Shown here one piece after another: positions 7,973 to 11,640 of a DNA stretch of 11,640 nt. The notes below the pieces were generated by a model. That model did not search any database, was not told the origin of the DNA, and was given only the letters and a program-made list of their open reading frames with translations. The stretch lies in contig MPNW01000440.1 of assembly GCA_011800805.1 (NCBI GenBank), forward strand, positions 49,680 to 61,319, read 5' to 3'. This stretch comes from Hirudo medicinalis. Its lineage: Eukaryota; Annelida; Clitellata; Hirudinida; Hirudinidae. The translations under genes and the position numbers were made by a program. The stretch's first letter is position 1. Each line of letters opens with the position of its first letter.

Positions 7973-8322
7973 CAAACTGCAACGTAGGTTTTTATTTAAT
8001 ATTTAATCCTAATTACGAAATATTAATTAATAATCAAATAAATTACTGACATGTGCAAGAAAACTTTTAAAACTCAAGACGAATGTAGTCCTCATTTTTG
8101 TAGTTTTGTTCGACAAAGCTGTTCTTAACATTTCCTTTTGTGCCTCGTAAAGGGCTAAAGGTTGATAACTTTAATAATATTAATACTATAATATTACTAT
8201 ATTAATTACTATTAATAATTTTTTCTTTTGATTCCTTAAGTTTTTGAGTGAATGTCGTTTGGACTTTCAAGAGAATCCCGTGATTCCGAAGAGTTTAATT
8301 ATCTAATTATATAATAAGGAGC
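7973..8322. other. AT-rich intergenic DNA
   Basis: No gene, RNA or repeat family is recognised beyond short runs of ATT and AATATT. Confidence 0.5.
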
Positions 8323-8455
8323 TTAATGTGTCGTGTTCGAAACCCGGCCTGCACTGCCGCAAGCGCCCTTGGGAAGGAGCGCTGTATAAATGGTTAACGA
8401 GAAGCGACTCTGACGCTATGCATATGGCGCTATATAAATGAAGTACATTTACATT
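8323..8455 (+). mobile_element. 5'-truncated SINE copy
   Basis: Starts inside the tRNA-like head just before the B box (gtgttcgaaacccggcctgc) and runs through the body to ggcgctatataaatgaag and an acattt-like tail. It closely matches the copy at 11149-11334. A 5' truncation is typical of target-primed insertion. Confidence 0.85.
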
Positions 8456-9139
8456 CAATTATTAATTTAATTATGCGAGATCACGTGCGGATCCATGTCG
8501 CAATTGATATTTTTTGGATTTGTTATTCTTCTGGGTTCTTGCAGTCGATTTGATTGTTATTTTCAACCACAATGTTGTCACAAATATGAAGTTTTACAGG
8601 ATTATTAGAATTATTAATTTTACCAATTAGTGTTATATTATATTATATTGAACTTTTGTGCTACATCTTGAGAATGAAGGATTTCATGTTCCTTGGCCTA
8701 AACCATGCCCTCGAAATGTTAATATTTACTAGCGAAATAAATACTATTTAGTTTAAATTTATGATTAATAGTAAAAAATATATTAATATTCCAATCGGTT
8801 ATTAACTGTTTTACTTCATTAAATAATAAAAAATATTAATAAATAAATAATAAAAATATAAAAATATTAAATATATATAATTAATATATAATATAATATA
8901 TAATTATAATAATATACAATATAATTATATTATTTTAATAACAATATTATTATTATAATTGTTCTATTTGTGGTCATCACTGTTATTGTTGTGATTGTAG
9001 AGATATTGAATTTATTAAAGAGAATAAGTAAATTACAAAAGTCTCGAAAAAAAAAAATGTTCATGTTCTAAATAAATATCTTTCGGACAAGAAGATTATA
9101 AAAAAGTCCATATTATAATATAAAAAATCTTTTTAAATA
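8456..9139. other. AT-rich intergenic DNA and 3' UTR of the minus-strand gene
   Basis: Strongly AT-rich, nearly pure A/T between about 8810 and 8950. The only gene-related signal is a minus-strand AATAAA at 9016-9011, about 125 nt past the stop codon at 9140. Confidence 0.5.
9011..9016 (-). terminator. Candidate poly(A) signal of the EGF membrane protein gene
   Basis: tttatt on the plus strand reads AATAAA on the minus strand, about 125 nt downstream of the TGA at 9142-9140. Confidence 0.35.
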
Positions 9140-9201
9140 TCAAACAGAGCCAAGCGATGAGGCACTTCCAGAACTCTCTCTCCTGGGGAATCTACTGAGC
9201 A
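9140..9201 (-). CDS. Terminal exon encoding the short cytoplasmic tail
   Basis: The acceptor attgctccacag ends at 9202, and two bases complete a Leu codon with the T of the previous exon. It reads LSRFPRRESSGSASSLGSV and a TGA. The basic residues right after the membrane fit a stop-transfer signal, and the serine-rich end could be phosphorylated (inference). Confidence 0.65.
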
Positions 9202-11493
9202 CTGTGGAGCAATAAATATTTTGACAAAATAACTGACTTGAAATATGAATAAAATTTTGAAATAAATAAATAAAAAATAATAAAATACAAGTTGGATTTC
9301 TCAAAGGCATGCCGAGAGGCATGAACCAACTCACAGTAATTGATGAGACACAGAGCGGTCAGTATCAGAAACCCAAAAGCCACGATGGCCAAGTAGATGA
9401 TCATTCTGAGATAGAGCTCTTCTTCGTAGGACACTCTCGTTTCGGTCGTGTAGTCGTCGTCGATGTAAGTTGTGGTCGCATTAGTGGCTTCAACTGAAGA
9501 TATTGAGATGATCGACATTTGTTAAAAGGTTTCTTGTAATTATAAGTAGGTAAGTAAGTTTATTTATATAGCGCCATAAGCATGAGCGTCAGCTAGTAGT
9601 AGTAGTAGTAGTAGAGCGTCTGGGGCACTTAGACCATTTATATAGCGCCGGCTCCCAGAGGCGCTTTGTGGTGGTGCAAGCTGGGTTTCGAACACGACAC
9701 TTAACGACTGTTGCTTTTACCGTCGTTCGCAGGAACGCTACCCTCTGAGCCAACTTGCACCCCAATTATGATTATTAGTTATNCAGAGGCGCTTTGTGGT
9801 GGTGCAAGCTGGGTTTCGAACACGACACTTAACGACTGTTGCTTTTACCGTCGTTCGCAGGAACGCTACCCTCTGAGCCAACTTGCACCCCAATTATGAT
9901 TATTAGTTATTAATTACTTACTCATTGTCATTGTTATTGACAAATCACTCGGCCTTTGCGATCATTTACATGATTTACATGATTTTGTGCGCAACATAAC
10001 TCAGGCATGAATAAGACAGGATATGCTGCCTTTAAAAACTAATAATTTTTAACTAATCCAAATTTATATATCTGAAATTATTTTTTAAAACATAATGACA
10101 ACATTTGACACGATAATAAAGCAAATTATCGAGCGTCAAAATATTTTAAAAACAATAAATTGTTTTTTTTTTGTTTCGATGAGAGCCGGTAAATATTTAA
10201 CAATTTTATGCTGAAAAAAACATCTTCTGATCAAGTTGTAAAGATTTTAGAAACAAATGCGTTTATATATGATGATGAGTTTATATGTGATGATGAGTTT
10301 ATATATGATGATAAGTTTGTATATGATGATAAGTTTATATATGATGATAAGTTTATATATGATGATAAGTTTGTATATGATGATAAGTTTATATATGATG
10401 ATAAGTTTGTATATGATGATAAGTTTATATATGATATAATGTATTATATCTATTATATATACATTATATATGCAATAACGATAAACTACATAAAATAAAT
10501 TTATATTACAATAAATTAAAGCAAATAGTTTTAAAGGTTAAGGAAATCAAGTACAAATGTAAAACCAACCCATAGCGCAAGTGAAAGCATCCTCATTCTT
10601 GTATCCACCTTTACACTGACAACTGTATCCACCGTGATAATTAACACATAAGGATGTCTCTAAACTACACAAATTAGTCCCCTTGCATTCGTCTATGTCT
10701 GTAAAAGATGAGAAGAAGAATCTCAACTTATGTAGCGCCAAATCTAGCGTTAATCGAGATTAATTAGCGTTAATTACGTCACCTTCGCAAATGGTGATGT
10801 AATTGTAGATTTCAGTCACCAATCCAGGTCCGCAAAAGCAATCAAATGAACCAGGTGAGTTGACGCAAATCGAGGATTGTTCGCAACTGTGCATTCCGTT
10901 CTTACATTCGTTGATGTCTGCACAAGGTTAACTAAGGTCGATCAGAAAAGAATTTTTCTAAATTTAGATTTTTCGAGTAATTTCTTGAAACCCCTGGCAC
11001 AAAGACATCTCTTCATCTTAATTAATTCGCTTTCCATGCTTCTCTTCTCTTCTAGACTTTAGTTCTTACCCAACTTGTTGTTGGCATAAAGATATTTTTC
11101 AAGTCATATTGCTCTCGATTTGTTAATTGTTCAACTTATTTGAACCTCGTGCAGGTTGGCCGAATGGGTTACGTTCCTGCATACGGCGGTAATGGCAACG
11201 GTCGTAATGCGTCGCGTTCGAAACCCGGCCTGCACTGCCGCAAGCGCCCTCGGGAAGGAGCGCTACATAAATGGTTAACAAGAAGCGCCTCCGACGCTAT
11301 GCATATGGCGCTATATAAATGAAGTACATTTACTTTTTACATTTGCATTGAAATTTATTACCACGGCACTTGTACTGATTGAAGCTCTCGAATCCAGTAA
11401 AGCACCTGCAGTTGTACGAACCCCAAATGTTGTTGCAAATGGTTGTTTGCTCGTCGCACAAGTTGCTATGGCGGTTGAAACATTCGTCTACAT
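9140..11493 (-). CDS. cbEGF-repeat type I membrane protein, 3' part of gene (five exons)
   Basis: Five minus-strand exons (11493-11362, 10917-10783, 10698-10570, 9493-9335, 9201-9140) join in one frame, with every intron in phase 1, giving 204 residues and a stop. Order: three calcium-binding EGF domains, each filling one exon; an acidic, Thr-rich stalk with an N-A-T sequon; one transmembrane segment; and an 18-residue cytoplasmic tail. cbEGF signs are D-[IV]-[DN]-E-C at each start, six Cys per domain and C-x-N-x-x-G-[SG]-[YF] in the middle. Such arrays bind calcium and act in adhesion or receptor-ligand contacts outside the cell. More domains and a signal peptide should lie upstream, beyond the window. 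The link between EGF exons and the membrane exon rests on phase and layout and needs transcript proof. The particular family cannot be named. Confidence 0.68.
9335..9493 (-). CDS. Exon encoding stalk and transmembrane segment
   Basis: The acceptor caatatcttcag ends at 9494 and a strong donor T|gtgagt starts at 9334, phases 1-1. It encodes EATNATTTYIDDDYTTETR, a sequon-bearing acidic stalk, then EEELYLR and a hydrophobic run MIIYLAIVAFGFLILTALCL of about 24 residues including what follows. An ATG at 9518 would also open this frame and make a free-standing protein of about 81 residues. I prefer the internal exon because the acceptor is good and the phase fits the upstream EGF exon. Confidence 0.65.
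9555..9761 (-). mobile_element. SINE, diverged subfamily with internal (TAG)n
   Basis: On the minus strand the tRNA-like head spans 9761-9673. Its ends pair perfectly over eight bases (ggtgcaag with cttgcacc). The A box is inside ttggctcagagggtagcg and the B box is gttcgaaaccc. The body carries ggcgctatataaatggtc and ends ggcgctatataaataaac. A (TAG)n run at 9593-9614 interrupts the body. It lies in the intron upstream (in transcript sense) of the transmembrane exon. Confidence 0.85.
9593..9614. repeat. (TAG)n microsatellite inside the SINE body
   Basis: About seven TAG units, with no counterpart in the other SINE copies here. Confidence 0.8.
9656..9910. repeat. 127-bp exact direct duplication separated by one N (probable assembly artefact)
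   Basis: Positions 9656-9782 and 9784-9910 are identical by eye, offset 128, with the only N of the window at 9783 between them. Each holds the same SINE head plus identical flank. Perfect identity next to an N suggests unmerged overlapping contig ends rather than a real duplication. Confidence 0.85.
9911..10260. other. AT-rich intron of the EGF gene
   Basis: No coding, RNA or repeat signal is recognised before the minisatellite. Confidence 0.5.
10261..10436. repeat. 18-bp minisatellite, about 9.8 units
   Basis: Nine full units and one partial unit of gtttatatatgatgataa. Units 1-2 end in tga and later units in taa. Units 4, 7 and 9 have gtttg in place of gttta. It lies in an intron of the minus-strand gene. 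As 18 is a multiple of three, two plus-strand frames stay open through it, one with a six-residue repeat of the type F-I-Y-D-D-K. Confidence 0.92.
10570..10698 (-). CDS. Exon encoding cbEGF domain 3
   Basis: Acceptor catcttttacag and donor G|gttggt (weak), phases 1-1. It encodes DIDECKGTNLC, then SLCVNYHGGYSCQCKGGY and FTCAM, with all six cysteines. The intron before it is only 84 nt (10782-10699). Confidence 0.87.
10783..10917 (-). CDS. Exon encoding cbEGF domain 2
   Basis: Acceptor ttgtgcag and donor G|gtgacg, phases 1-1. It encodes INECKNGMHSC, then SICVNSPGSFDCFCGPG and TICE. This is the best consensus match of the three, with C-V-N-x-P-G-S-F and six cysteines. Confidence 0.88.
11149..11334 (+). 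mobile_element. tRNA-derived SINE, full length (reference copy)
   Basis: The tRNA-like head spans 11149-11235. gtgcagg and cctgcac pair perfectly as an acceptor stem, with A box tggccgaatgg (11157-11167) and B box gttcgaaaccc (11216-11226). Its 87-nt length fits a class II (Leu/Ser-like) tRNA origin. The body holds gcgctacataaatggttaac near 11259 and the end holds gcgctatataaatgaag near 11309. No target-site duplication is evident. It lies in the 444-nt intron between the first two cbEGF exons, antisense to that gene. Confidence 0.9.
11362..11493 (-). CDS. Exon encoding cbEGF domain 1 (as seen in the window)
   Basis: Acceptor ctcag before 11493 and donor G|gtaata at 11361, phases 1-1. It encodes VDECFNRHSNLC, then TTICNNIWGSYNCRC and YKCR: six cysteines in EGF order with the calcium-binding D-V-D-E start (first Asp split across the junction). 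Confidence 0.85.
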
Positions 11494-11640
11494 CTGAGGA
11501 GTGTTGATGGTAATTGTTAAAACAATTATATTATAGGTGTTATTATTATTATTATTGTTATTGTTCTTATTTTTATTGTTGTGTTATTTTTTTGTTGTAT
11601 GTAAACATGCTTATTTTAAATCATTTCGAATAATGGTAAC
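11494..11640 (-). other. Intron start region upstream of the first visible cbEGF exon, with (ATT)n
   Basis: AT-rich, with an (ATT)n stretch at about 11537-11580. No further EGF exon is seen before the window ends. Confidence 0.5.

Noticed and set aside
7693..8049. Open frame of 118 codons rich in Ile, Val and Thr
   Set aside because: It is the translation of an (ATT)n-type microsatellite.
9192..9518. Unspliced minus-strand frame of 108 codons as a stand-alone membrane protein gene
   Set aside because: A strong gtgagt donor at 9334 and a phase-matched exon at 9201-9140 explain the coding part; the frame beyond the donor is AT-rich intron. The ATG at 9518 remains a minor alternative start.
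10261..10436. CRISPR-like array
   Set aside because: Units are contiguous 18-bp repeats with no unique spacers, and the context is eukaryotic.
10208..10498. Open frame with F-I-Y-D-D-K repeats
   Set aside because: It follows from an 18-bp minisatellite inside an intron of the opposite-strand gene, with no flanking coding signal.

Overview
The window looks like nuclear DNA of an invertebrate animal. Short GC-richer exons with GT..AG borders and consistent phases sit in very AT-rich introns. Calcium-binding EGF modules are encoded one per exon, and there are tRNA-derived SINEs, an L2-type LINE remnant and many (ATT)n microsatellites. No bacterial, viral or organellar gene is visible. The lineage cannot be named from the sequence. 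All exon borders come from reading frame and splice-site consensus, not transcripts.

Layout. (1) Positions 1-5667, plus strand: the 3' part of a cysteine-rich, probably secreted or membrane-anchored protein of unrecognised family. Six exons join without a frame break (1-51, 385-659, 785-932, 2678-2817, 3922-4075, 5214-5667). Introns alternate phase 2 and phase 1, so the protein is a tandem array of two-exon cysteine modules. Its introns hold a dead L2-type LINE (about 1120-2035), AT-rich DNA, an (AAT)n repeat, a decayed SINE and an unexplained GC-rich island. (2) Positions 6511-6945, plus strand: an intronless 144-residue protein whose last 46 residues form an RPB12/POLR2K-like zinc ribbon with exact C-x2-C-x13-C-x2-C spacing. 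It carries an unusual N-terminal extension and has lost some family residues. (3) Positions 6946-9139: convergent intergenic DNA with a tRNA-like relic, two SINEs, a long (ATT)n-type microsatellite and AT-rich filler. (4) Positions 9140-11493, minus strand: the 3' part of a type I membrane protein gene. Three cbEGF exons, a stalk plus transmembrane exon and a short-tail exon all join in phase 1. Its introns hold SINEs, an 18-bp minisatellite and a 127-bp exact duplication around a single N, probably an assembly artefact.

The two large genes both look like modular extracellular or cell-surface proteins grown by exon-module duplication, but nothing shows that they act together. Among the repeats, the SINEs (class II tRNA-like head) end in the same 16-bp tail that closes the L2-type LINE, suggesting a SINE/LINE partnership. 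The best candidates for something undescribed are the two-exon cysteine-module family and the extended RPB12-like protein.
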